The position numbers were made by a program, and so were the translations under genes. Below are positions 1 to 7,125 of a DNA stretch of 13,563 nucleotides, piece after piece (the stretch's first letter is position 1; each line of letters opens with the position of its first letter). Under the pieces are notes generated by a model. The model was given only the letters and a program-made list of their open reading frames with translations. It ran no database searches and had not been told where the DNA came from. Source of the stretch: an uncultured Bifidobacterium sp. (GTDB lineage: Bacteria; Actinomycetota; Actinomycetes; Actinomycetales; Bifidobacteriaceae); the NCBI GenBank assembly GCA_937874315.1, contig CALNAE010000286.1, positions 1 to 13,563 on the forward strand, written 5' to 3'.

Positions 1-24
1 ACGGCCTTCGATGTTCACGTTCAT
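1..24 (-). CDS. gatD: Start of probable GatD-like glutamine amidotransferase (partial)
   Basis: Only the first eight codons are in the window (Met-Asn-Val-Asn-Ile-Glu-Gly-Arg), reading off the left edge. The ATG overlaps the murT stop by one base (TGATG), an arrangement typical of translationally coupled partners. In Gram-positive bacteria murT is almost always followed by gatD, whose product supplies ammonia from glutamine to MurT for amidation of lipid II. The assignment rests on this context and not on any catalytic motif, since the Cys and His residues of the amidotransferase would lie outside the window. The start codon could also be a little further downstream. Confidence 0.5.
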
Positions 25-1517
25 CAGCGCCCGACGCCGACATCCGGAACGTCGGCAAGTCCCGCGAGCTCCGCGCGCGCCCGAAGCATCGCCGTATACG
101 TGCAGTAGATGCGCTTCGGCGTCGCAGGGTCGGAGGTGACGAAATGGGTCACCGCCTGTTCGAGATCGACGTCCGTGGCCTCGACGCCCACGTCGTCGTA
201 TTCCAACCGCAGGGCCATATCCCAAGCGCGCGTTCCCGACACCATGGCCACCGAGGTGTCGCGCAGCGAGGTGAAATCGACGTCCCACAGCCAACTCATA
301 TCGCGGCCATCCGCGTATTCGTCGCAGATGGCAATCATCGTACGGTGTCCCTGCGGCGCGAAGGATTTCAGGGAAAGCCTAAAGCCCATGGGGTTCTTGA
401 CCAACAGCAGCTCGACCGGGGTTCCCTGGACCTCGATGACCTCACCGCGTCCGAAGGCGGGGGTGACCTCACCGAGCACGGCGATCAACCGCTGGTCGTC
501 CACAGGCCGGCCGGCGTCGGCGAGCACCGCCCGGACGATCACCAACGCGGCGGCGGCATTAAAGAGGTTGTACATCCCCTCCAGTCGCATCGGGCCGCCC
601 ACCGCGGCACCGTCGATGATGAACTCGGCCTCATGATCTGCGACATGCTTCAACGTCACATCGGCGGGTTGGGCCGTCGACACGAACGCCTCACGCCCCA
701 CATCGAGCCGCGGCGAGCGCGCAAACGACGTTGGTGGGTCGTCCACCGTCCTCGCCTCGGCACCAGGTGCGCGTGTCTCGTCATTCGTATCGGCCGCATG
801 CATATCGGCCGCATGCATATCATCATCGGAGGGGAAATAGGAGCGCAGGCTGTTCACCAGTCCGAAATAGCTGACCTTGGCCGTGGGTGAAACCTCGGCG
901 GCCAGCCGCGCGATACGCACGTCCTCGCGATTGAGCACGACGGTGCCGGTGGTGGTCTTCGCCACCTCGCCCAGCAGCCGGGCGGTATTGTCGATTTCGC
1001 CGAACCGATCGAGCTGATCACGCATCACGTTGAGCAGCAGACAGTACCGGGGCCTGATCTGATGCACAAAATGCACCGCGTAGGCCTCATCGAGCTCCAG
1101 CACGGCTATATCGGCATTCAGCTGGCCCGAACCGTCCACCGCGCCCAGCAACGCGGACACCACGCCGCGCGTGAAGTTTGAGCCCGTGGGGTTGGTGAAG
1201 ACCTTCAGACCAAGCCGCTCCAACATCGTGGCCACCATACGCGTGGTGGTTGTTTTGCCATTCGTGCCCGACACCAGCACGACCCCATACGGCAGGCCGC
1301 TCAATGCTCTGGCCAGGAATCCGGGATCAAGCCGTTCGACGACGCGGCCGGGAAGCGCGCTGCCGCCGTGCCCGGCCAACCGCGACAGCCGCCGGACCGC
1401 GTTTCCGACCCACGGGGTGAACGCCGTAGGCCACCACCAATGGCCTCGAGCGCCCTCCCCCGCACCTTGTGTTCGAGCGCCCTCCCCCGGGTCCTGTGGT
1501 TGCATCTGCATGCTCAT
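24..1517 (-). CDS. murT: MurT-type Mur ligase, lipid II isoglutaminyl synthase subunit
   Basis: The 497-residue protein has a Mur-ligase ATP-binding loop GTNGKTT (residues 84-90), a central Mur-ligase fold, and the MurT C-terminal (DUF1727-type) signature: KNPMGF (374-379) followed by YADGRDMSWLWDVDF (401-415). In characterised homologues this last region supplies an Asp needed by the GatD partner. With GatD, MurT converts the D-isoglutamate of lipid II to D-isoglutamine on the cytoplasmic face of the membrane. The gene overlaps dnaB by ATGA (1514-1517). A run AGGGGG lies almost against this ATG but is better spaced for Met3 (1511), so the true start may be Met3. Unusually, residues about 220-290, where known MurTs carry a four-cysteine zinc ribbon, form an acidic low-complexity linker without any cysteine. 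The N-terminus has a repeated Gly-Glu-Gly-Ala-Arg segment. Family assignment is firm; the linker is seen directly. Confidence 0.93.
   Translation of the reverse strand: MSMQMQPQDPGEGARTQGAGEGARGHWWWPTAFTPWVGNAVRRLSRLAGHGGSALPGRVVERLDPGFLARALSGLPYGVVLVSGTNGKTTTTRMVATMLERLGLKVFTNPTGSNFTRGVVSALLGAVDGSGQLNADIAVLELDEAYAVHFVHQIRPRYCLLLNVMRDQLDRFGEIDNTARLLGEVAKTTTGTVVLNREDVRIARLAAEVSPTAKVSYFGLVNSLRSYFPSDDDMHAADMHAADTNDETRAPGAEARTVDDPPTSFARSPRLDVGREAFVSTAQPADVTLKHVADHEAEFIIDGAAVGGPMRLEGMYNLFNAAAALVIVRAVLADAGRPVDDQRLIAVLGEVTPAFGRGEVIEVQGTPVELLLVKNPMGFRLSLKSFAPQGHRTMIAICDEYADGRDMSWLWDVDFTSLRDTSVAMVSGTRAWDMALRLEYDDVGVEATDVDLEQAVTHFVTSDPATPKRIYCTYTAMLRARAELAGLADVPDVGVGR
789..818. repeat. Perfect 15-bp tandem duplication inside murT
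   Basis: The unit ATCGGCCGCATGCAT occurs twice head to tail (789-803 and 804-818). Being 15 bp, it keeps the reading frame and encodes the doubled Asp-Met-His-Ala-Ala in the linker of MurT at residues about 233-243. It lies in the segment that replaces the usual zinc ribbon, so this part of the protein appears free to change length. Confidence 0.9.
1446..1489. repeat. 17-bp direct repeats in the 5' end of murT
   Basis: A 17-bp word (TCGAGCGCCCTCCCCCG) occurs at 1446-1462 and again at 1473-1489, a 27-bp period, so the copies are in frame. They encode the two Gly-Glu-Gly-Ala-Arg copies near residues 11-24 of MurT, ahead of the conserved Mur-ligase core. Confidence 0.85.
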
Positions 1518-2959
1518 ACCCCCTGCTGATAGTCCTGCGGCATGTCCTTGAACTTGGACGTGGCACCCAGAAACGCGAGATGGAAGGTATCGGTCGGTCC
1601 ATTACGGTGCTTGGCCATGATGACATCGGCCTCGCCGGGGCGATCCTCCTTGTCATAGGCATCCGGGCGATGCACCAGAAGCACCACATCGGCGTCCTGC
1701 TCGATGGAGCCCGACTCGCGCAAATCGGAAAGCTGCGGTTTGCGGTCGTTGCGCATCTCGGGGCCGCGATTCAGCTGGCTCAAGGCCACCACCGGGACCG
1801 CCAGCTCCTTGGCAAGCAGTTTCAGCGCGCGGGAGAATTCGGAGACCTCCTGCTGCCGGCTTTCGACCTGTTTGCCGGAACTCATCAGCTGCAGATAATC
1901 GATAACGACCAGCTTGAGATCGTTGGTCTGCTTGAGCCGACGGCATTTGGCGCGTATCTCCATGAGGCTCATATTCGGACTGTCGTCGATGAACAACGGG
2001 GCGTTTTGCAGCTTGCCCCAGAAGGTATTCAGGGTGTTCCACCGTTCCGGGGTGATCTCGTCCGCACGGCGCAAGGCGTTGAGCGGTATATCCGTTTCGG
2101 CGGAGATGATGCGTTGCGCCAGCTCGACCTTGCTCATCTCCAATGAGAACACGACGGCGGTCATATTGTGATGCAGTGCGGCCGACCTAGCGAAATCGAT
2201 GCCCAGCGTGGATTTGCCCATGGCCGGACGTCCCGCGACCACGACCATCTGACCGGGCTGCAGTCCTTGGGTCACGTCGTCGATATCACGAAAACCGGTG
2301 GGTACGCCGCCCTCGATCTCATGATTCTGCAGCTTGTCCAGCTGGTCCAGGGCATCGTGGACGACCTTCTCGATCGGCGAGTAGTCCTGCCGAACCTTGC
2401 CCACGCTCATTTCGTAGACTTCGGACTGCGCGAGATTGACGACGTCCTCGGCCTGCGAGCCTTCCGCGGAATAACCCAGCTGCGCGATCTTCGTGCCGGC
2501 GGCGATCACGTTGCGCAGGATCGCACGCTGATGCACGATTTCGGCGTAGTAGGTGGCATTGGCCGCGGTTGGCACGGAGGCAACGAGACTATGGAGATAG
2601 TCCGCGCCACCGACCTTGTCCAGTTCGCCATTCTTAAGCAGCTGATTGGCCACCAGCACGACGTCGACCGGCTGCGACGTCGAAAACAGTCCGATGATGG
2701 ATTCGTAGATCGTCTGATGCTTCGGCTGATAAAAATCCGTCACACCGATCATCTGCGACACCTCGCCGATGGCATCCTTGCTCATCAGCATGCCGCCAAG
2801 CACCGCCATCTCGGCATCGTCATCATGGGGCGGCACGCGGTCGAACAGCGGATCATGCGAGGCGGAACCGGTCACGCCGGAAAGGTACGAGGACCCCGAC
2901 GCCGAGCCCCCCGAGCCTGCGCCCGACTTCTTGTCATTCCACGATGTTCCATCAGCCAT
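1514..2959 (-). CDS. dnaB: Replicative DNA helicase DnaB
   Basis: This 481-residue protein is the hexameric helicase that unwinds DNA ahead of the replisome and recruits primase. A Gly/Ser-rich N-terminal tail (about 1-45) precedes the DnaB N-terminal domain (about 47-150, from DAEMAVLGGML). The RecA-like domain follows, with Walker A GRPAMGKST (243-251), Walker B VVIDYLQL (351-358), the SQLNRGPE stretch (394-401) and SDLRESGSIEQDAD (411-424). Actinobacterial DnaB often carries an intein at Walker A; none is present. An upstream GTG at 3016 stays open in frame, but I chose the ATG at 2959 because the added 19 residues (Arg/Pro-rich) do not look like DnaB. No Shine-Dalgarno is visible before 2959; a TATACT lies just upstream, so the mRNA could be leaderless. 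murT overlaps the 3' end by ATGA. Confidence 0.95.
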   Translation of the reverse strand: MADGTSWNDKKSGAGSGGSASGSSYLSGVTGSASHDPLFDRVPPHDDDAEMAVLGGMLMSKDAIGEVSQMIGVTDFYQPKHQTIYESIIGLFSTSQPVDVVLVANQLLKNGELDKVGGADYLHSLVASVPTAANATYYAEIVHQRAILRNVIAAGTKIAQLGYSAEGSQAEDVVNLAQSEVYEMSVGKVRQDYSPIEKVVHDALDQLDKLQNHEIEGGVPTGFRDIDDVTQGLQPGQMVVVAGRPAMGKSTLGIDFARSAALHHNMTAVVFSLEMSKVELAQRIISAETDIPLNALRRADEITPERWNTLNTFWGKLQNAPLFIDDSPNMSLMEIRAKCRRLKQTNDLKLVVIDYLQLMSSGKQVESRQQEVSEFSRALKLLAKELAVPVVALSQLNRGPEMRNDRKPQLSDLRESGSIEQDADVVLLVHRPDAYDKEDRPGEADVIMAKHRNGPTDTFHLAFLGATSKFKDMPQDYQQGV

Positions 2960-2966
2960 ATGCCCG

Positions 2967-2972
2967 AGTATA
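2967..2972 (-). promoter_or_regulatory. Candidate -10 element of dnaB, possibly leaderless
   Basis: On the minus strand TATACT is followed by seven bases (CGGGCAT) and then the dnaB ATG. A start site 7-8 bases after a -10 box would fall on or next to the A of the ATG, giving a leaderless mRNA. This fits the missing Shine-Dalgarno. No convincing -35 is seen at 17 bases. Leaderless mRNAs are common in actinobacteria; the start site here is inferred. Confidence 0.35.
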
Positions 2973-3038
2973 GGGAGACCGGCGGAGCGCGGCGGGCGTA
3001 ATCGGGCGTGATTCACGCGACACGCACGGAGTGTTCAC

Positions 3039-3120
3039 AGTGGATAACAAAACATACTTATCCACAATTCAGGCGTGTTGCTGGGGATAATGCACCGAGT
3101 TATCCACACAATGGGGATAA
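3039..3120. promoter_or_regulatory. Cluster of five DnaA-box-like 9-mers
   Basis: Compared with TTATCCACA, two sites are perfect on the plus strand (3058-3066 and 3100-3108). Three are one-mismatch sites on the minus strand: TTATCCACT at 3039-3047, and TTATCCCCA at 3082-3090 and 3112-3120. Orientations alternate - + - + -, with centre spacings of 19, 24, 18 and 12 bp. The cluster lies about 80-160 bp upstream of dnaB in a noncoding gap. Possible roles are DnaA control of dnaB, a DnaA titration or reactivation site, or an origin. No dnaA, dnaN or rpmH is in the window, and there is no strongly AT-rich stretch to act as an unwinding element, so a regulatory or titration role is more likely than oriC. 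Confidence 0.7.
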
Positions 3121-3130
3121 CTCAGTGCAT
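3090..3130. repeat. 41-bp near-perfect palindrome over two DnaA-like boxes
   Basis: The arms 3090-3105 and 3115-3130 are 16 bp each with one mismatch (C3096 against A3124), separated by 9 bp (ACACAATGG). The core pair is GAGTTATCC and GGATAACTC. The arms contain most of the fourth and fifth DnaA-like boxes. There is no T-tract on either side, so it does not look like an intrinsic terminator. It could be an operator for the divergent genes or a paired DnaA site. Confidence 0.75.
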
Positions 3131-3224
3131 ATCATGGGTGTAAACGGCCAGCCGGTCTCATACGATTTGCGTGACGAACCGCTCGGTGATATGTCTCGTC
3201 GGCGCTTCTTCTGCGGACCGAGGC

Positions 3225-3253
3225 TTGTTTTCGCCAATGAGACTTTCTAGACT
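3225..3253 (+). promoter_or_regulatory. Candidate promoter of the MATE gene
   Basis: A weak -35 TTGTTT (3225-3230) is separated by 17 bp from a -10 TAGACT (3248-3253), about 35 bp before the chosen ATG. The matches are modest, but the spacing is ideal and the position fits the gene start. Confidence 0.35.
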
Positions 3254-3277
3254 GGGCCCGGCGACAGGATCGAGCAC

Positions 3278-3284
3278 GAGGGGA
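3278..3284 (+). promoter_or_regulatory. Ribosome binding site deciding the MATE start
   Basis: GAGGGGA lies four to six bases before the ATG at 3288. The open frame extends upstream to 3171 but has no such site there, so 3288 is preferred. Confidence 0.6.
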
Positions 3285-3287
3285 CAC

Positions 3288-4709
3288 ATGACCATAGACG
3301 ACAGCACCGCAACGGCCCGTGCCAGCCATGACGCACCCGACGGACGCGACAAACGCGACGGGGATGACGGGAATGACGGACGCAACGGACATGCTTTCAC
3401 GCAATTGCTCGCACTCGCCCTGCCCACCTTCGGACAACTCATCGCCGAGCCGGCCTTCGTCATGATCGATACCGCCATAGTCGGGCATATCACCGGTGCC
3501 GCATTGGCCGGGCTGTCCGTGGGCTCGACGATCGTCCTCACCGCCGTCGGACTGTGCGTCTTTCTCGCCTACGGCACGACATCACAAGTCGCGCAGCTGA
3601 TGGGTGCCGGCAAACGGAAGCAAGGGCTCGAGGCCGGCATCGACGGACTCTGGCTGGCACTTGGCATCGGTATCATCATATCGGCGACACTGTTCCTGTT
3701 CGCCCAACCGTTGTGCCGCGCCATGGGTGCGCAGGGCGACGTGCTGATCAACGCCGTGCGCTATCTGCGGGCGATCGTGTTCGGACTTCCCGGCATGCTG
3801 CTGGTGTATGCCGCCAATGGCATCTTCCGCGGCATCAAGCAGGTACGCATCACATTCATCGCCGCCAGCGCGGGGGCGCTCGTCAACACGGCGTTGGACG
3901 TGCTGTTCGTCTTCGGTCTTAACTGGGGCGTGGCGGGCTCCGGCTTCGCCACCCTCATAGCCCAATGGTTCATGGGCATCTTCCTCGTCGTCCCCGCCCT
4001 GGTCTGGGCCCGCAAGGACGACGCCGATTGGCGCCCGAGATTGGCCGGCATCTTCCATACGGCGAGCGATGGCGTTCCGCTGTTCATTCGCACGCTGGCA
4101 CTGCGCGCTTCGCTGGTCGCCACCGTGATTCTCGCCGCCCATATGAGCACCCAAGTACTGGCGGCGTATCAGGCGGTGAATGCGACTTGGAATTTTGTGC
4201 TCAATATGCTCGACGCCATCGGCATCGCAGGGCAGACCCTGGTCGCCACGGAGCTGGGTGCGGGCAGACGACAGCGCGCGAAGGCCATGACGACGCTCGC
4301 GGGCAAGGCCGGCTGGATATCCGGCATAGTCATCGGCATCGGCATGGTCGTCTTTGGATTCGTGGCCGCGGCGGCGTTCAGCCCCAGCCCGTCCATTCAG
4401 CATCTCATCATGGTCGGCATGGTCGTTCAAGGGGTGCTGTTGCCACTGGCCGGCTGGATGTGGGCCTTAGACGGCATTCTCATCGGGGCACGGGATTACC
4501 GCTATCTGGCGGTGACCTGCACCATAACCGCCGTCATCTATCTGAGCGCGCTGGCCGGGCTCAACGCGCTCGACATGACGCTGAACCCGTCGGCATCGGT
4601 GCGCATGGCGCTGCTTTGGTTGGTACTCAACGTGTTCTTCATAGGCGGCCGCGCGATATTCAACGCCACTCGGATCCGAGGCGAGGCGTGGATGCACCCG
4701 TCCGCGTAG
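3288..4709 (+). CDS. MATE-family (DinF-like) multidrug/cation efflux protein
   Basis: The 473-residue polytopic membrane protein has a hydrophilic, Asp/Gly/Arg-rich N-terminus of about 35 residues. About twelve hydrophobic segments follow, beginning near residue 37 with the classic MATE opening LALPTFGQLIAEP and DTAIVGH (61-67). The loop ANGIFRGIKQVR (176-187) matches the conserved NGxxRG region of the DinF branch. MATE proteins export cationic compounds or metabolites using a Na+ or H+ gradient; the substrate cannot be read from sequence. The gene is divergent from dnaB and convergent with glnD, with only 25 bp between the two stop codons and no terminator visible in that gap. Confidence 0.88.
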   Translation: MTIDDSTATARASHDAPDGRDKRDGDDGNDGRNGHAFTQLLALALPTFGQLIAEPAFVMIDTAIVGHITGAALAGLSVGSTIVLTAVGLCVFLAYGTTSQVAQLMGAGKRKQGLEAGIDGLWLALGIGIIISATLFLFAQPLCRAMGAQGDVLINAVRYLRAIVFGLPGMLLVYAANGIFRGIKQVRITFIAASAGALVNTALDVLFVFGLNWGVAGSGFATLIAQWFMGIFLVVPALVWARKDDADWRPRLAGIFHTASDGVPLFIRTLALRASLVATVILAAHMSTQVLAAYQAVNATWNFVLNMLDAIGIAGQTLVATELGAGRRQRAKAMTTLAGKAGWISGIVIGIGMVVFGFVAAAAFSPSPSIQHLIMVGMVVQGVLLPLAGWMWALDGILIGARDYRYLAVTCTITAVIYLSALAGLNALDMTLNPSASVRMALLWLVLNVFFIGGRAIFNATRIRGEAWMHPSA

Positions 4710-4734
4710 CCGCGCACGGAGACGTCCGCAGAGC

Positions 4735-6576
4735 CTAACGCATGGACTCGCGCATAACCTCACGCGTCGCCTGCGCCATGGCGAACACGAGGCTTTCACG
4801 CCACTTCGACCACCCGTAATGCTTGGTGATCGACTCCGCTGCGGTCGCTCCCAACGATGAGCCGTCGGCGCGGGTGAGATCGACCAGCATGTCAAGCGTT
4901 ACGGGATCGTTGTCCAACATCGAGGCGAGTGTCCGTGCGACCTTTGGATCATGCGGGTCACGGGTCGTTGCGAATTGCGACAACGCGAGATGCTGGCGCA
5001 CCAACGTGGTCGCCCGCCTCACGATGCCCGCGTCGAACCCCATGCGTCCAAGGATCACGGGAACGTGCCGGGCTCCCTCGGCCGCGTGATCGGCCACACC
5101 CGGTCGCTTGCCGATGTCATGCAGAATGCCGGCCAGCAGCAGGGCGGCGAGCTGGTCATCGTCATAGCGTCGTCCCCCATATCCGGCACGATCCAGACGG
5201 GAGACCACCTCCACCATATGGCGATCGATGGTGTAACGATGCGCGGAAGAAGCCGATGGACGGTTGCGTATGCCCTGCCATTCCGGTATCCATCGTCCGG
5301 GGATGTCGACGAAATCGAGTTCCTCCCAGACTTGGATCAACGCGGGACCCGAGGCGAGCAGCCGAACGAACAACGAGCGCATCGCGGCCGTCCAATCGCG
5401 ATCATGAATGGGGCACGATCCGAGATTGCCTAACGTCAATGCGTTGATCGGCATGCCGAACTCCGCGGCGGCCACGGCGGCGCGCAACGGCAGCGTGGGA
5501 TCGCTCCGTGGCTCGGCGGAGGCGGAAAGGACCACCTCGTGTTCATGCTCCACGACGCCCTGTGCCAACGGCGTGAAGGTGGGAGCCTGCCGTTTGCCGC
5601 CGGAACGGGGGTTGAGCAGCTGGAAGAAGGCGAACCGTGGCCTGTCGTGCGTCAGCGAGTGCTCGGCGCGCGCCGCCGTCGACTCCCAGGCGAATGCGAT
5701 CTGCCGTCCGACACGGGCCAGCAGCGTCTGCAGGTCGTCAACGGCTTTGGCGTCGCGTTCCTCCCGCGGCAGCGTCGGGTCGGCAAGTCCCAGATGAGCC
5801 GCGATACGCGGCTGATACTGCGACAGCAACAGATCCGTGTCTTTGCGGGCGGACAGATGAATGCAATCCCGGACATCCAACAACCGCTCGACGGCACGGT
5901 CGTACTGCCCGTGTGGCCTGTCCGCGAGCCACGACGCGGCGAGCGCCGATACCAGCACCGCATCACGCAGACCGCCGCGCGACTCTTTGACATCGGGCTG
6001 GTTGAGATAGGCCAGGCGTCCGAAGCGATTCAGCCGAGCCGACGCCGACTCCAGCAGCTCGGGGAGCCGTTGTCGGGCCGCCTTGCGCCATCGTTGCAGA
6101 ACAACCGTGGCGGTGTCCTCGAGATAGGACATATCCCCCGCGATGGGCCGCACGTTGAGCCAGCCGACCGCCGCTGGCAGATCCTTGTCGGTCACGTCCT
6201 CGCATTGCTGTTTCGTCCGCATCGACTGATCGAGATCGAGCCCGCAGTCCCAGAGCGGATACCACAGTTTATTGCCGAATTCGTTGAGCTGCCGGTCGCT
6301 TATCCGGTGCGCATCATAGATCACGACAAGATCGAGATCCGAGCTGGGGCCGATCTGCCCACGTGCCAACGAGCCGACCGCGGCCAGCCCGATGCCGTGA
6401 TCGGGAACGTCGAAAGACACCGACTCCACGGCTTCCCGCCAGAGCCCGCGCAGACAATCGACGGCATACCGGGTCCGCAACCGACGCTTATCCGCGCCGT
6501 GACGGTAGATGCCGTCCTCGTCGGTCACGCTCAGATCCAGCAGCCGCTGCTTCAACCCATCCACCGCCGATGCCAT
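4735..6576 (-). CDS. glnD: GlnD-like PII nucleotidyltransferase lacking ACT domains
   Basis: This 613-residue protein has the GlnD nucleotidyltransferase motif GSLARGQIGPSSDLDL (68-83), the linker motif KESRGGLRD (197-205), and an HD domain with HRYTIDRH (446-453) and HDIGK (486-490). It ends soon after DLTRADG (566-572). Typical GlnD proteins run about 700-900 residues and finish with two ACT domains that sense glutamine; here nothing follows the HD domain but about 40 residues. The enzyme modifies the T-loop Tyr of PII under nitrogen limitation and removes the group when nitrogen is ample. In related actinobacteria the group is AMP, not UMP; which is used here cannot be told. Start chosen at 6576 because AGAAGG stands six bases upstream. 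The gene is third in the amtB-glnK-glnD order, 209 bp after glnK. Confidence 0.9.
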   Translation of the reverse strand: MASAVDGLKQRLLDLSVTDEDGIYRHGADKRRLRTRYAVDCLRGLWREAVESVSFDVPDHGIGLAAVGSLARGQIGPSSDLDLVVIYDAHRISDRQLNEFGNKLWYPLWDCGLDLDQSMRTKQQCEDVTDKDLPAAVGWLNVRPIAGDMSYLEDTATVVLQRWRKAARQRLPELLESASARLNRFGRLAYLNQPDVKESRGGLRDAVLVSALAASWLADRPHGQYDRAVERLLDVRDCIHLSARKDTDLLLSQYQPRIAAHLGLADPTLPREERDAKAVDDLQTLLARVGRQIAFAWESTAARAEHSLTHDRPRFAFFQLLNPRSGGKRQAPTFTPLAQGVVEHEHEVVLSASAEPRSDPTLPLRAAVAAAEFGMPINALTLGNLGSCPIHDRDWTAAMRSLFVRLLASGPALIQVWEELDFVDIPGRWIPEWQGIRNRPSASSAHRYTIDRHMVEVVSRLDRAGYGGRRYDDDQLAALLLAGILHDIGKRPGVADHAAEGARHVPVILGRMGFDAGIVRRATTLVRQHLALSQFATTRDPHDPKVARTLASMLDNDPVTLDMLVDLTRADGSSLGATAAESITKHYGWSKWRESLVFAMAQATREVMRESMR

Positions 6577-6785
6577 AGCTACCTTCTTCCACCACCGTTG
6601 ACCATCATCGCCGCGGCGACGTTTTTCGCACGACACCGTTCGCACGACGGATATGGCGTGTTGCGCGGCACCGTCCGATACCGTCATATCGCATATCGAA
6701 ACAGGGCGACCCGTGGAACCTCCCGATCCCACGAATCACCCTGAATGTTGCGTTCGTCATCGTCGCGAACAACGCACGACGCCTA
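6577..6785 (-). other. Spacer between glnK and glnD
   Basis: This 209-bp gap shows no convincing gene. The glnD frame stays open to 6732, but its Arg/Gly-rich translation lacks family character and the good ribosome site sits directly before 6576. The spacer holds a 12-bp perfect palindrome TCGCCGCGGCGA (6608-6619) and a 10-bp direct repeat TTCGCACGAC (6625-6634 and 6639-6648). The gap is long for an operon, so glnD may have its own promoter or an RNA processing site, though no clear -10/-35 pair was found. Confidence 0.5.
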
Positions 6786-7124
6786 TCAGATCGCGGCCGA
6801 TCCGTTCTCTCCCGTACGTACGCGCGTCACCGAATCCAACGGCGTGACCCACACCTTGCCGTCGCCGATGGTGCCGCTCTGCGCGGCCTTGACGATGACG
6901 GAGACCAAGGTCTCGGCATCGGCGTCGTCGGACAACACCTCGATACGGATCTTCGGAATGAGATCGACCGTGTATTCAGCCCCGCGATAGACCTCGGTAT
7001 GGCCGCGTTGGCGCCCATAACCGTTGGCCTCGGAGACTGTCAGACCGTGCACGCCCGAAGCGGCGAGCGCCTCCTTGACGTCATCGAGCTTATGCGGCTG
7101 GATAATAGCAGTTATCAGCTTCAT
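6786..7124 (-). CDS. glnK: PII nitrogen regulatory protein
   Basis: The 112-residue protein matches the usual PII length. It opens MKLITAIIQPHKLDDVKEAL and has a full T-loop at about 36-55 with Tyr46 and Tyr51, the latter being the residue modified by GlnD. The B-loop region TIGDGKVWV lies near residues 85-93 and a C-loop RTGE (103-106) follows. PII proteins bind ATP, ADP and 2-oxoglutarate and, in this gene order, block the AmtB channel by inserting the T-loop. The start is only one base after the amtB stop, with GAGGTG just upstream, so the two genes are coupled. Linkage to amtB favours the name glnK, though glnB cannot be excluded. Confidence 0.94.
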   Translation of the reverse strand: MKLITAIIQPHKLDDVKEALAASGVHGLTVSEANGYGRQRGHTEVYRGAEYTVDLIPKIRIEVLSDDADAETLVSVIVKAAQSGTIGDGKVWVTPLDSVTRVRTGENGSAAI

Positions 7125-7125
7125 C

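Noticed and set aside
2960..3016. GTG start of dnaB at 3016
   Set aside because: The added residues (MNHARLRPPRSAGLPILGH) do not resemble DnaB, and the ATG at 2959 begins a familiar-looking N-terminus.
3030..3140. Chromosomal origin oriC
   Set aside because: There are DnaA boxes but no dnaA, dnaN or rpmH nearby and no strongly AT-rich unwinding stretch. A regulatory or titration site is more likely, though only whole-genome data can settle it.
6608..6626. Terminator: GC palindrome followed by five Ts on the plus strand
   Set aside because: TCGCCGCGGCGA has no loop, the T-run is on the strand opposite to the genes, and no plus-strand gene ends here.
6577..6732. A 52-residue N-terminal extension of GlnD
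   Set aside because: The translation is Arg/Gly/Ser-rich without family character, and a good ribosome site sits directly before the ATG at 6576.
5539..6744. A 401-codon plus-strand open frame opposite glnD
   Set aside because: Same reasoning: a shadow of glnD, whose motifs are intact on the other strand.
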